Source of the DNA: Chlorops oryzae
Lineage: Eukaryota; Arthropoda; Insecta; Diptera; Chloropidae
Length of the DNA: 64,000 nucleotides
NCBI GenBank assembly: GCA_020466095.1
Contig: CM035807.1
Span: 103,937,502-104,001,501 of the forward strand
Reading direction: 5' to 3'
Shown piece by piece: positions 40,401 to 55,400 of the stretch (the stretch's first letter is position 1; each line of letters starts with the position of its first letter). The translations under genes and the position numbers were made by a program. The notes beneath the pieces are model-generated. The model worked only from the letters and a program-made list of their open reading frames with translations, was not told where the DNA came from and did no database searches.

Positions 40401-43400
40401 TAATTTTTTTTAACATCAATATCCAAAATTGTTCATTCATAAATTTTAAAAAGCAGTGCATGTCAGAAAGAGAAAAAAAAAACATCTACGAAAACCCATC
40501 CAGAGCGTAATAAATGAAAAATATAAAAAATCTATATTACCAAAAACAAATTAGAACTGCGATAAATCTACAAAATCTATCAAACTGGAAGATATTATTG
40601 AAGAAAATTAGCAGATAAACAATGAAGAATTTCAACAAAAAAAAAAAAGTGAAACCTATAACAATAAATACATACCTGACGGGTGTGTTGTCTTTGATTT
40701 GTTGTACTAGATCTCCAATCACTTCATGTTGAATATAATACAGCATGCGTACGCGCAATAAGACTCTGAAAAGGGAAATTTTTAAAACAAACAAACAAAA
40801 AAACATAAAATTTAATTAAATTAAAAATATTTTAACAGTATCAAATAATAGCAATAATAGATAGTAAAAAGAGCAGAGAGAAAAAAAATTGTTGTATTAG
40901 TATTAGGCCTTCGGAATATGTTAATAGAAAAATATTCGATTCCACACGACTCACTTATTCGCGTGCCGGCTCAAATGCTTCTTATAGGCACTTTCGAGAT
41001 ATGCATCGGCATCGAATTTGTCTTGTTTGCTCCAATGATTCGGGTCAAATAGATTTGGATCCTTATCGCCATCAACTTTTGAAGAATGTGTTGACGAACT
41101 ACTTGTTTCCTTTTGTGTTTTTCCACCATTGCGTCCTGAAAGTTTTTTTTTTATAAGAAAAAAAGAAAAATTATTAACTGGAAGTAAAATAGAATATTCA
41201 AGCCCCCAAGAAAAAAATTGATTTTTTTTTTTTTTTTTGCTGAGAAACTTGGAAAATCTCGATCGAAATCCATTGGTTTTCATGAGAATTGAGAATTTGT
41301 TTCTTTGAGATTACATTTTTATTAAAAAAATTCGATGAGATCATCCAAGTTGCGTTATTTATGTTTGATGCATAAATATTTTTATCTTGTATTTACAATG
41401 TAAATTGTAATAAAATAAATTGGGAGCACTAATGGCTACAATCTACTTATAATTTATAAACAAAAAGCCAGGCTGAAGAAATTAAAAAGGATATTCACAT
41501 CGCTCTCTATATTTTAAAAAATATACAAATGTAACAAAAAACCCGGGAAAGGGATTATTACTGAGATCGATGTAAATATCCTAAACACAAGAAAGCAATT
41601 TTTTTTTAACGTGTTATTACTTCAAATATTGGGAAATATTTTTACTTAATGACTCAATGAATGAATTCAATAGTTTTCTATCTTTCAATTAATGTGTATT
41701 CCAAAATGAAAATTGAAACTGTGAATTTTCCTGTTATGAGCAAGACTCTAAAAACAATCCTTCAGAATGCCGCAAGTTCGATTTCGTTTACCACTAATAA
41801 CATTCTGTTTCGGTTAGAGCCCAGACTCTGTACATATAAGAAACTAAAAAAAAACAAGTAAGGGTGTTATAGTCAGGCGAGCCTGACAATAGAATACCCG
41901 ACACAGACACACATCTTCAAATAATTTTTAATATCAAGAGGTGTTTAAGGCCATTAGGGGCCCCATATACCGACTTTTGTTGCATTTCTTTATGAAAACC
42001 GCCCTTTTTCCACGCCCACTTTTCTATTTTTTCCGAATTCTAATCGGAGGCTTAAATATACGCTCAAATTCTAAGTTTCATTAAAATCTTTCGAAAAAGT
42101 CCGATTTTAAGGCAGTTTTGGGATTTTTGTGACAGACCCTAGTACTGGAGGTACCCTTAAAAATGGACCGATCAAGGAAATTTTTTGGAAGGATGTTTAA
42201 GGCTACAAAGGAAGCATAAGTGCCAAATTTCGTTCAAGTCCCATTTCAATTTCGGGTGTAGGAGACAATTTTCGAAAACCGCCCTTCTGCCACGCCCACG
42301 TTTCCAATTTTCGGAAATAATATTACTGGCCTTTAAATATGATCAAATATCAAATTTCATCAAAATATCTTGAAAAACATCGGATTTAGAGCAGTTTTTG
42401 TGATTTTCGTAACAGACCCTAGTACTGGAGGTACCCCTAAAAATGGTCCGATCGGGTCCATTCTCGAACTTGTTCTTACTCATGTCCCCGTGAGCACGCA
42501 TACCAAATTTTGTCAAGATAGCTCAATTTCTTTGATAAGATAACTGTATACAAACAGACGGACAGACCGACAGACGGACGGACATGTCTAAATCGAATCT
42601 CCTGGTGACACTGATCATTTCTATATATATTTTGTATGGTCTATCTCGACTAGTTCTGGGTGTTACACACAGCCACACAAACGCAATATACCCTCGACAC
42701 AGAGTGTGTCGGGTATAAAAACTCCTCGTTAGGGTGTGAATCCATAAAATTTAAAGAGCATGGGTTTGATACACTTTGTCCGAGTGTGAAACAGTAAGGC
42801 CTGTTTTCTACTGTTCCGCCTGCTACATTTGTCGTTCCGAAAAATAAGAAAATTTGAATGAAAATTTTGACATTTTTATATGTGATACCGTAGCGAAAAA
42901 CATTAACGGGAACAGTCGCCAACGGGCCTAAGAGTTTAGAATTGATCACGTGTAAAGATAGCTTGTTTGTTGATTGCATCGTGGGAATTTATATAAAAGT
43001 ATGTACATATATGAAAATTCGAACACTGTCTCCTGAAAAAGGTATATTTCCCGGTATTTGAGAACAGTTAGTCTTAAATGTTTAGTTTAAAAATTAAATA
43101 AAATTATAAAGATAATAGAAAGCAGTATAAAAAAGTGAAAAGATATTGTAAAACAAAACGTAGATATTATTCACACACATTTTTTGTTTTTACGAAATAC
43201 TACCGTCCGTTCAAAAAAAAAAAAAAAAAAAAAAGATGAGAAAGTAAGTTATTGGAGTGCTGATATTTTGAAAGAAGTTATCGAGATATTTTATCACTTA
43301 TGTACAGCAATTGTGAACATTCTCAAAGGTCGTCAGCAAAGCTCAGAACGCAATTGTAGAGCGATCACGACGAATGTTGTTGGGCATCTAGGAATCGTTT

Positions 43401-46400
43401 GACGAATCGTTCGAGGATTTCATCATTCAATATTATTAAGTATACAGTACCATAGTAACAGTTTAGAACTAGAGTTTGAAGTACAAAGTAGTTGAAGTAG
43501 ATTTATAGTAGTAGTAGGTAGTAGTAGTAGTAGTAGTAGAGCTAAGTATACCACACACACTGCAGCAGCACTCGTTGGAATATACGGAGGTGACGTGAAT
43601 TCGAAGAAGAAGCTTTAGATGTCATGCAACATCGAACAGCGAACATTGAGTTGTACTTCGAGTTCGACTTATTTGATTTCTATATATATGCAAATATATA
43701 TATATATATTTATTCTATTTTATCTCTTCTTTTTTTTTGAAAACTCGCTGTTTATTGAAAAGCTTCCATAATATTTCCAGGATGTGCGTGCTAGCTGGCG
43801 CGCGCATTAACTACGTGATCCGTGCAGGCAGAGAGGTTCTTTACATAGTGTGCGTTCGTTTGTATCTTTCACTTTTTACCATACCTTTTGCATTCCTACC
43901 TCGTGGCACCAAATTATGTAGGCCACTATGATCCCTGCTAATTTTTTGTATTTCTCCATCCTCAGTTGGTGCTATCAAGTCCCAAATGAAATTTTTGATC
44001 TTCTCATCGCCTTTGTAAACTTGAAGACAGTAAAGTAACTACGGAGAAATAAACAAAAAAAAAATGTATCTCATTATTAACCATTTCTTTTTACGTATGT
44101 AATTAACAATTCGAGAATTATAATTATCAGTTGAAATCGAGAAGTTTTTGTTTTACTCAGCGAAAACCTAAAGTTTTCTCAATATTAGCATGGATAGTCA
44201 TCATTTATGCGATAAAGTTAATATGTTTTGTATTTTAAGAGACCATAGGTTTCACTCACTATTATTCTTGCACAGTCCTCAATGTCGACATCACGCCAAC
44301 CGCGTTTAAATTGTCCAAGCTCAAGTATTTCTGGCCATCGTCCCCAACTGAAAAGATGTAAAAATTGATTTTATTCAAGTTTCATTGAAAAGTTATTACA
44401 CTAATGAAATTATGAGAAATAGGTGTTAATATACCTATAATGTTAACATTCGACAATGTTTACTTCATTTTTCGAGAAATAAAAAATTTATGCAAATACA
44501 TTCAGGGTGCATTCAGCAGACTCAACTGTTGAGCCACTGTTGAGTGAGCGCGAATTTATCAACTGTTCTTTTCGCTGAACGCTATGCTCACTTCACTGAA
44601 AAGTATTTCGTATTTGTACTGATGTCAGTGAGGTGATTATGATGGGTACATGAACTACATCACTCACAAACATGAATTGGAGAAGTATTTCTCGTTTTCG
44701 ATTCATTTTATTTTTTGAATCAGCTGTCTTCTGTGTTGAACAAAAGTAGCTAAATAAATTGCGCTACCAAAAATGGAGTCCGCTCAGTCAACATGTTACG
44801 AAAAGGTCAGTAGATAGCGTACCGTTCAACCGAATTATACTCAACAGTTGAGTCTGCTGAATGCACCCATTATATATAGTATAAAATATACCAATAAACG
44901 ATTTAAAGTCATTCTCGATTGAAAAATTATCACGTTTTTTAGGAACTTGTACAAAACAATTCTTATTGGTATAAACGCAAAGAATTGAATCAAAGCTTTA
45001 CGTTATTTAATTCGTGATATAAATGAAAATGCTTCTAATTAAATATAAAAGAAATCTAATTTTTCTGATACTTGTAGGCTTATAAAATAGTAATGAGACT
45101 AAACGTTCGGTGCGACTGAAAAATAGAGTTTGTCAGACGACTTGTGTTGAACAGTTCAAATGCGAAATATAATAAGACTTAGGTCTTATAGATTCATATA
45201 GATGGTAATTCTTACGGTAACCTCAAGTTATTTTGTATTACTTTCTTACAAAATTGACGATTGCATTCATAAATAATAATTGTACAATTGAGCTTTAATT
45301 TTTGTAGTTATTTAAAATTGTAAATAATGTACGTAAAAAATATTCTTTAAATGTAGTTCACCGAAAATTTGTGACGAATTTTTTGCGTATTCATTTGTTT
45401 AAATTTTGAACAATAGCAATATTTAGAACGAATATCGATGTCGTCATGTTACGAAAAATAGTGTATAGATAAACGGATTTATTAAAGTTTGAAGCACAAC
45501 GTCAAGAAAACTAGTATAGCGCAATCTTGCCGACAAAAACGCTATTTTCCTGCAATACTAGTCGAACTTTCACAACTATACCTTTAGCATATTCACAACT
45601 ACAAGTATAATATGCTAAAAAAGTACAAGTCGGGAATATACAGTTGCTCAATGAGTAATAAGCCACCTTAAAGCATATGCGAAAAAAAATTATCACATTT
45701 ATAGGAAGCTGTGGACAAAACAAATTGCCTATAACAGATTTGGGTAAAACGCCTGATTGGAATCAAAGCTTACTTAGCTATAGACCATCTCAGGTCGAAG
45801 TAAATCGAAAATCTTGCTACACTTTTGACGATTTTGTCAGTCTTTAAAAAAAAAATTTTTTTGAAAAAAAAAAAATATCTCCCAGAACAACTCATTTTGA
45901 TAGGAATCGAAGTATTCAAAGCAACTTAAATTCTCATTTTATTGAATAAAATTCATATGATAGAGAATCATAAAAAATTTTACTCTCATGTTCGGATCAT
46001 TCATACCCATTCAAAAATGTTAATTTTTATCTAATTTAACCTATACAAAAAAAAAAAAAAAAAAATATATATTTAAAAAAAATATATATTTATACAATTA
46101 TTAAATAACTCAATATCTGGGAGCAAAATAATGTGTGCAATGTTAAGTCGTGGTTCCAGTGGAGGAAGCCGCCTTCCATCTACTCTAGAATCACAACGTG
46201 TCAATATAAAATTGAATGATAATAAACCGGTGTCAAACTTCAACTTGGAGGCGTTTCTGGATTCACTTAATTTTCAGGAACTGGTTGAGCTTGATGATGA
46301 ATCGCTCGAAATTCAATTGCAAGATGTTGACGCATTGGATATTTTAAGCGCATATCAAGAAATAACCCGTCAAGTGGGTGCCTATAAATTAGAGAATCAC

Positions 46401-49400
46401 TTCATAACCGATTTCATTGAGAAAAATGATCCGAAACTATTAATTGGCTTAAAACAACGACGAGCGACCCTCCAGTCTAACCGGCGTTCGTTTGGATCAT
46501 CCGTCGGACGATCGCCGATGAATACGGCACGCATGTCGGGTCGACCGTCCGTTGTTACAACACAATCCGTATTCACTATGGCTTCTGGCATTTTCCAAGG
46601 GGGTACTAAAAAGGCTGCTCTGGAGTTTCGTTTAAATTTTCGCGCAAAGATGGAAATGGCTGAGAAAACGGCATCCGAAGTTGAGAAACGGATTAAGGAA
46701 ATGGAGTCCAAAGGTGAATAAAAAAAAAAAAAAATCATTTTTATTTTTAAATACAAATAAGCTATTCTCTGTGGTCAAATTGAAATGCTTTCTGACTGTC
46801 GTGATTGATTGTAAACTCGAGCTGGAAGGATGTAAAAATTGTTTTCAATTTTTTCCTTTTTTTTTTTTTTTCTAGCTATGCATAAAATAAAAATGTTGAA
46901 TACGCGTATAGAGGAATTGCGATTTTGCTGTACGGAAACGAAGGAGACAGCAAAGAATTTTGAACTACATTTTTTGAAAGATGAACGTGATATTGCCTTT
47001 CTCGAGACAGCCACAGAGCGTCAATTAGAACGAAAATTGCGCAAATTTGTCAATAATTGGTTGAAAAACGGACGCGCATTATTGGGAACTATGCGACTTC
47101 GTATAACTTCATTGCAGGATGCTTGTGCACAACAGCGTAGCGATCTAATGACCAAAGCCGATTTGAGTGGAACTTTACGCGCCGTCGACTTTGATCAATT
47201 GATGATTAAGAGGGATGAGCTGTTGAACGCTCTTGAAGAGAAAAACGCACATTTGACTGGCCTGAAAAGTGTTACTGCAAAGGCATCACTTGCCATGTCC
47301 GAAGAGAAAAAAGTCATGGCTAATATTGAAAATGAATCCAAACGAATAACGGACAAGACACTTGATATTCAAAAGTCCATTGTGAAATTTGAACGCGAGG
47401 CAAAGCATGTGGAACTTGGGAACGCAAAGGATTCGCAGGTACTGCATGAATTGATCGCACAAGTGGAACGCTACGAAGCGCCAAGTGTCAACGAATATAT
47501 TGAACGTAAAGATGAACTGTTGGCCTTAGAGAAGGAAGAGAAGTTATTGAAACGTAAAATTCATATACTCAACATGAAGCTAACAAACGCCCTCAAGCTC
47601 TGCAAACGTCGACGCGAATCAGAAAATCTTTAATATTTGCTTACGGTAACGCTCTTGAAGGTGATTGTGGCCTACTCCTATTGTAAAATCGTTTTTAACA
47701 TTTTTTTTTCCCCTCCAATTTAAATATATTATGAAATTTGAACGTGCTTTAGTGTTCGATTATTACGGGTCTTTCCTTCCTTTAAAGGGGTCTTCTCATT
47801 GAGCAACTTTTTTTTTCGACTTTTTTTTTTTTGCATTTATTTATAGCTTGGGTAGTTGTGAATATGCCCCTAAAAGGATTTTTTGAAATTCGAAATAGTT
47901 TAGAGGATATAGCCTTCTTTGTCGAGCAAGATCTGCGCTAAAACGAGTAATTTTTGCGTTGCTTCAAACTTTAAACGCGTTTATCTCGAAACCACGTTTT
48001 TCGAACTGGCGGCCATGATATCTCCAGTTCAACTGAACCGATTTTCATGAAACAAAGTGGAATCGACGCAGAATTGTCACCATTCTCGGGTGAACCTCGA
48101 CCATAATTTTAAAAATTTTTTTACTATTTTTTTTTTTTACACTAAACTACAAAAAAAAAAAGCCCGAAATTGAAATTTTTTTTTGAATGGCCGCCATTTT
48201 GTCAAAAAAAATCACAAAATTAAGCTTGAGGTTCACCCGAGAATTACATCTATACTGATTATAACCCCGTTTTTTTTTTCCATTTCGGACGCTCCGGAGA
48301 CCCGGAATCGTGGCCGCCGTGACGGCACCTTTTTTTTCACCACCAACTTTGAAGTCTCATTACTTTTTGAACAGCCCACGTATCGAGGCAAAAAAAATTT
48401 TTTTATTTACTTTGAACCTTTTGTAATACAATAAATAAAAAAAGTTTTCAATTATTCTTTGCGTTTTCAAATAAGAATTTTTTTAAAAAGGGTCCAAAAA
48501 ACGGGTTTTGAATGAGAAGACCCCTTAACGTGAAAAGATCGAGGTTTTCGAGATTTTCGAGAGGCAAATACACGTTTAAGGGTAGACCACTATTATTCGA
48601 TTATAATGTTAGGCAGCGTGAAGCTATTGATCAAGACGTATTTAACACAAGGTGGTGGTGGTGGTGGTAGTACAGAAACAATGTAAAACAATTCAAATAT
48701 AAAAAATTGATTATAATATTTGATAGTTTCGAGTTGAAAAAAAAAATAAAGGAAGACGAGCAGTTCCAACTGCCACCACCATGTTAAACACCCACCCCTT
48801 GCTATTGATAGTTATGTGAAAGATCTATATTTATGGCAGATAATGAATTGTTTATTCAACTTACCCAAACGAAAGAAGTCCCTTTTCCACTTTAAAGCAC
48901 TCAGATTTCGCCCAGTTTCCATACTGTATTTCTTCCAGACCAAGCGCCGCTAAAGCATCACGTTCCCTTGGTATGTATTCATCATTCGTTTTCTTTTCCC
49001 GCCCACGGTCTCGTTTCTCTTTTCGACGACGTGAACGGAGGCCTTAAATAGAGAATATGTTTTTTTTTTTTCCATTCAAATATCAATGAATTAGTTTTTC
49101 TTATGAATTTCGCTTACCGATACCGCCTTCTTCGTCACTATTCTCATTCGATGAATCTTCGGAATTAATTTCCATAACATCCTCATGTCCATATCGTTTA
49201 ATTTGCGTGCGTCTACGCGGCTCGGATAAGACCAAATCTTCAGTTTCATCTCGTTCACATGCATCTGGATCTATGTCGGCTCTTTTGGCCCATTTTGTCC
49301 AGAAATCTGGATCATCAATAGTAATATCCGATCGATTACCAGAAGCAGCAAATGACGCTTTCGAAAACGTTGAGCCCTTTTCAGCTTCCATTGTAATAAC

Positions 49401-52400
49401 TTGTGTCCGTCTTTGCAAAATCGAATCAATATCCTCTTCACAAAATTTATCGCCAGCATTGTCATCATCCATAACGGCACCGTAGGCACCCTTTTTCAAT
49501 AAATCTTCAATTTCCTTCTTCGACATTTGACGATTGCTACCGTCCTTCGAGTTGTGTGTGTTCATCGATTGTAGTACAGCCTTATCAAGTCCAAGTTTCA
49601 AAGAAGCCTTGTCGAACATTTCACGCTCGTAGGTATTACGGCAAAGTAGGCGATAAATCTTAACCATTTTACGTTGACCGATACGATGACAACGCGCTTG
49701 TGCTTGCAGATCGTTTTGTGGATTCCAATCAGAATCGTAGATGATAACTGTATCTGCTGCTGTTAGATTGATGCCGAGGCCACCAGCTTTTGTGCAAAGT
49801 AAAAATACAAAACGATCGGAGCCTGGTTTCGAATAACGATCAATTGCTTCTTGACGTAAATTTCCACGAATACGACCATCGATACGCTCAAATGGATACT
49901 TGCGATAGACTAAATAATCTTCTAGTATATCTAAACATCGTACCATTTGACTGAATATTAAAACTCGATGTCCATTTGCTTTCAGTTTGGGCAATAGCTT
50001 ATCTATTAGAACCATTTTGCCAGCCGATTGTATTAAATTCTTGTAATACGATTCTAAATCCTCGCCATGTTGTTGACGATAGTCATATTGTATTTGCTCT
50101 TCGGCACCATTTAGTAAATAGGGATGTATGCAACACTTTCTCAGCTCCATCATCGTGTTCATCAAATTGGGTATATTCGCTGAAGTGGTGCCTTTTTTTA
50201 AGAACGAAAAGTTTTGCTCCAATATACCGCGATAATATTTCTTTTGAATATTTGTTAGTTCCACTTCAATAATTGTTTCTTCCTTGGGTGCAAGTGACTT
50301 TTCAACATCATCTTTAAGACGACGCAACATCATAGGCTTAAGCAATGCTTGTAATTTATTCACTTCTTCTTCGGTGCGTAAGCTTCCGAATTCTGACATG
50401 AACTCTTCAGATGAAGAGAATTGACTTGGTTCCAGGAAATTTAATAAGGAGAACAGCTCACTAATATTATTCTGCAACGGAGTACCAGAAAGTAGAACAC
50501 GATGCTCTAGATTAAGTTGCCTCAATCCCTCAAGCAATTTGCAATTACGATTCTTCAAACGATGTGCCTCATCGATGACACACAGACGCCAGTTAAACGT
50601 CTTTAAGTCCATATGATCCGTTACAATCATTTCAAACGTTGTTATGAGAACATTGAATTTAACCGGTTCTTTGAGTACCTTTCCGCTTTCAGTCTTATAA
50701 TAGAACTCGTAGTCTTGTATCATCTGCTTACTGGTCACTGAGCCGTGATAGACAACAACATTCATATCCGTCCAGCCTTCAAACTCACGCTGCCAATTGG
50801 GTATTGTTGACAATGGTGCAATTACAAGGAATGGACCACGTATTCCATATTCATAGACTGAATGTACAAATGTTAAGCTTTGAATGGTCTTTCCCAGACC
50901 CATTTCATCGGCCAATATACAATTATGTGAATTATACCATGAGAACTTTAACCAATTCAAACCTTCCAACTGATATGGACGTAATGTATTTCCATTTTTA
51001 TACACTGGTGTTTCATCCAATTTCTTCCATTGATCTGGATGTGGACGTTTGCGACTTTTCCATTCGTTTCGTGGAGGTACCTTGTTGAACCTCATGAACT
51101 GTTCAATTTTATCATCATCGACATCTTCCTCCAATTCCCATGTACAGTCTTCATAGGGTAGTGATTTCCATTTTACCAAGTAATGTTTTGTTGTTTCACG
51201 ACTTGCTTCATCCGTATGTACAGACATATCGAGCACACGATCTACCTCAACAAAATCTGGATTAAATGGCTCCTCTTCGAGATTATCAAAAATATTAATC
51301 TGTTGCGACTGTTTCTGTTGGAAACGACGAATTTTAGCACCAACACGGCGATCTCCTTTGAAGAGTTCTTCTTCTGTTCGCCACTCGCAATGCAAATAAG
51401 AGAAGTTCCGATATTTTACAAAATACTCCTCGACGTCAATAAAAACGGGATCGGATTTTGGTGCTGAGACTTCGACTTCTTCGTCTTTTGTTACTTTTCC
51501 AGTTTCTTTTAATTCTGTTTCGGGTTTCTCTTCGGCAATCGAATCTTCGGTGTTGCCTTTTTTAACTTCCTTCGCATCTTGTTGCTTTTCGATTTCTCCG
51601 GTCACTTTATCTTCTTGTGCTATATCATTCTCGGTCTTAGACTCCTCAGAAACTTCTTCATTTTCTTTATCGTTTTTATCGATATCAACATCCATTTTCT
51701 CGATTTTGTCCTCATATTTTTCTGTAACTATTTCTTTGATTTCCTTATCCTCTTCGCTTATTGTTTCATTATCTTCTATTGCTTTCGAGTCGTTTGCATC
51801 AACTTCCATTTTTTCCGATTCAATTTCATCCATATCGTTCCCTTCCGAAGATTCCGCTTCTGATTCTTTTTCTTCGATCCCCTCACTTTCTTTATTTGCT
51901 TTTTCATCTTCAGTTTCTTGGACTGCTTCTTCACCAGCTACTTTGACAGCTCCTTCAGTGGCTTCTTCAGTAGCTTCTTCAGCAGCTTCTACAGCGGCTT
52001 CTACAGCGGCTTCTTCAGCAGCTCCTTCATCAACTCCTTCAGCAGTTTCTTCGGCAGCTCCTTCAGTAACTCGTTCAGCAGCTCCTTCAGCAACTCGTTC
52101 AGCAGCTCCATCGGCATCCTTTTCGACGACTTTATCGTCATCTTTTTCTTCCTTTGCTTCTTTTTCTTCCTTTTCTTCTTTTTCTTCCTTTTCTTCTTTT
52201 TCTTCCTTTACTTCTTCTTTTTCCTCCCCCTCAACTTGCATCTTTTCATTTCCACTTAATTCAGCCACTTTTGCTTCCTCCTTTATTACTTGTTCTTCTT
52301 TTCCTGTTTTTACCACCTCCTCTGCAGGTGGTGCAGACGGTCGTTCCGGTATTAATTCACGTTTGCCCATACGAACAGCGAGTACATTTTGTACGACCAT

Positions 52401-55400
52401 GCTATCCTCATCCCCCGTATTAATATAGACATAATTGGGTTTTGCTGATATTGGCGCTGGTGGCTCGGATACCGGCTTCTCCTTTTCAGTGTATGTACTG
52501 GAACTTGCTTCGGTCATCGAGGCATCTTCGCACTCGGCAAGTGTTTTATCGTCACTGTTGGTAGCAGCTGTGTCACCTTCAGCGCCAGAATTTGCTGCAC
52601 TGGCTTCTGCCTTCTCGATATCACTACCAGCCGCACTTGATACAGTTGTTGCTGCGGCAGACTTGCGTTCACGTTTCACTGGAGAGTTTCCAATCAGTGA
52701 AGATTCATCATCTGAGAAGCGCAGCATAACATCATCGATGTACTTCTTCCTTTGAGTATTACGCGAGGAACGCCTTTTGTTCGAGTCCATTTCTGAATCA
52801 GGTGGTGGTGACGGTGGCGGCGTGCTTGCCAGCGTATCGTCTTCACCATCGGATTCGGGTACGATCCTTCCGCGATTGCGTCGTTTCTTCAAGGCTTTTG
52901 CGGAAAGATTTGCACGTCGGCGTGTACTGCCCCCACTGCCGCCATCGGCTCCTTCACCGCTACGACGTGCGCGTGAACGATTCTTTCGGCGACTTGGTGT
53001 CTTCGAGGCATCTCCAGCAGAATCTGGCACTGAGTCAACAGTTTCGTCACCAGCTTCAACGGCTTTTTCATCGTCAATGCTAGCACGACTTGTTGGAATC
53101 TTCGAAACGGGAATATCATCATAATCGGGTGCTTCATTGTCTACTGCTGCACTGTTTGAAGACTTCGGTTCTAAGATCGATTCGTCCAATGTTGTAGTTT
53201 CCGGTTTGTTCTCACCGTCACCGGTGTTTTGTTCATCCGTCATCGGTGTGTTGCGGCAAACCAATGGCTTATTGTCGTCTCCCTCACTTGCATCGCCTTT
53301 CTCTATTGCTTCTTCTTCGCTCGGTTTTTTCTTCTTAGGTGCACTGCGTCTACGCGCTGACGGTGATTCTGTCGAGTTTGGATCCATTGGATCTTTTAAT
53401 TTCTTCGATTTCGAAGAACGATCCCTTGGCGGCTTATTGGGATCTTTGGGTGCACGTGGTCTACGTGGTTTCTTCTTTTTGCCTGAGCCATCTGTCGATG
53501 TGTCCAGCTCATTAGCAGAATGTACATCTTGAGATAATTCGCCGATTGCATCGTTGTATTCTATCATTCCTACGACAGATGTATCGCCTGCTCCTTGCGT
53601 TACACAGTCTTCAGAAACTGGTAATTGCGTTGGAGGTATAGTCGTTGCACCTGGCACAACAACATTGCCGCTAATATCCATTAGATCACTTGTTGGCTGC
53701 ACTTTTTCTCCTTTCTTATTACGTGGCTTTCGTGGCTTGTTTGAGCCCTTGCTGCGACCACGACCCGTTGTACTTGAGACCTGTGGACTCTCAATCATTT
53801 GATGATGTAGAGCACTGCCGCCGTACAAAGCTGGCGGTGGCATGCTCTGATACAACAGGCATTGTGGTCCTCCAGCACATTGGTCGTTTATCTCATGTTG
53901 TTGTAGGATATTCAGGCGCTCTTGCATACGCATGATCTTCTCCTGATGATCATGACCCGGAGGCATGCAGTAGAGCTCTTGAATTTGCTGTTGCAATGCT
54001 GCGATTTCCTGCTGGTGCAGCATTGGGTACGGTGGATACATACCAGCACCATACGGCGGAGGCAACATTGGTGCGCCCATTGGTGCCATCGGTATTAATG
54101 ATGCCGGTGGAATATTCGCTGAAGGCGGCAAAGCTGGTGGTTGCACTGTTGGAAGTGATTGCTGCGGTTGAGGGAGCGTTGTCACCGGTGTTGGTGCTTG
54201 TGTCGGTGTCGGTGCTGGTATCGGTGCCGCTGTCGGTGCTTGTGTCGGCTCCGCCACAACTGGTTGAATTGGTGTAACTTGAGGAATTGGTGTAACTTGA
54301 GGAATTGGTGGTTGCGTTATGATTGTTATTGGTTCTGGAACGAGCTGCTGGCTATCTAGATCAGTAAGATCGGTTGATGGAGTTTGGTTTTCTTCAAAAT
54401 CAGCGCTCATAGATGCGTCCTCAGTTTGTTTCACCAACGGTTCGAAGGTTTCCTCTGCTGCTGGCTTGGATTCTTCACTCATTGTATTTGCATCGATCTC
54501 ATCAGCGGATGACTTAGGTGGTTCTTCTTCTTCATTGGTTGTTGTAATGTTATCAGTTTGGCTAAAATCGTTGTTAGTATCATCTTCATGCTGAATGGTT
54601 TCCATCGGTGCTGCTGATGACTCTTCATTAATGTCAGTTGGTTGTTTTGTTGAGGATTCAAACTCGTTTCCGCTTGCAACACCAGCAAATGAAGATTGAG
54701 AATTGCTATCGAGCATAGCAGCAGCTGCAGAAGCTGCTGTGGAAACAGCTGCTACTGCTGCACCCGTTGAGGACATTGAGTTCTGATCGAACAGGCTTGC
54801 ACCGGCACCGTCCAGCAGACTACTGCCCCCAGCATTGATGGCCGAATTGGAGTTGCTGTTGAGCATTGCGCTTTCAATTCCGGATAGCGGCTGCTGGTGA
54901 TTGCTAATGATTGAACTCTGTGAGTTGCTGTCATGAACTGATGTTGGTTGGTTGTTGACTATGCTGTTTGTTGAACTGTTACTGCTACTGTTGTTGCTAT
55001 CGTTTGCCGCCACAGCCAATGTTGATGAATCGTTGGAATTCGCGGTCTCGTTTAGTATGCTGCTCAATTGATGTGAGGGTGTTGATAATGGTGTTGTGGG
55101 CTGTGGTGTCTGTACTGGTGGTTGTTGGTGCTGCGAAGGGGCAGAATTTGGTATTGATGGCAATGGTGACGGTGCATGCACGGGTGACATAGTGGCTGGT
55201 GTTGGAGTCGGTGGCTGCTGAAGATTTTGTTGTTGCGCTGGTTCACTCAATGTTTGATTTATTTGTGTTCCAAGCGCTGGTGAAAAGGAATCAACTAGCA
55301 TTTGGCTATGTTGTTGATGTTGCTGATGTTGCGGATTGTATACATGCTGTTGTTGCTGCTGTTGTTGTGTTAAATGATGCGGAGAATGTTGTGCTTGTTG

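Noticed and set aside
51550..52428. 292-codon Ser-rich plus-strand frame
   Set aside because: Antisense shadow of the acidic linker of kis exon 3.
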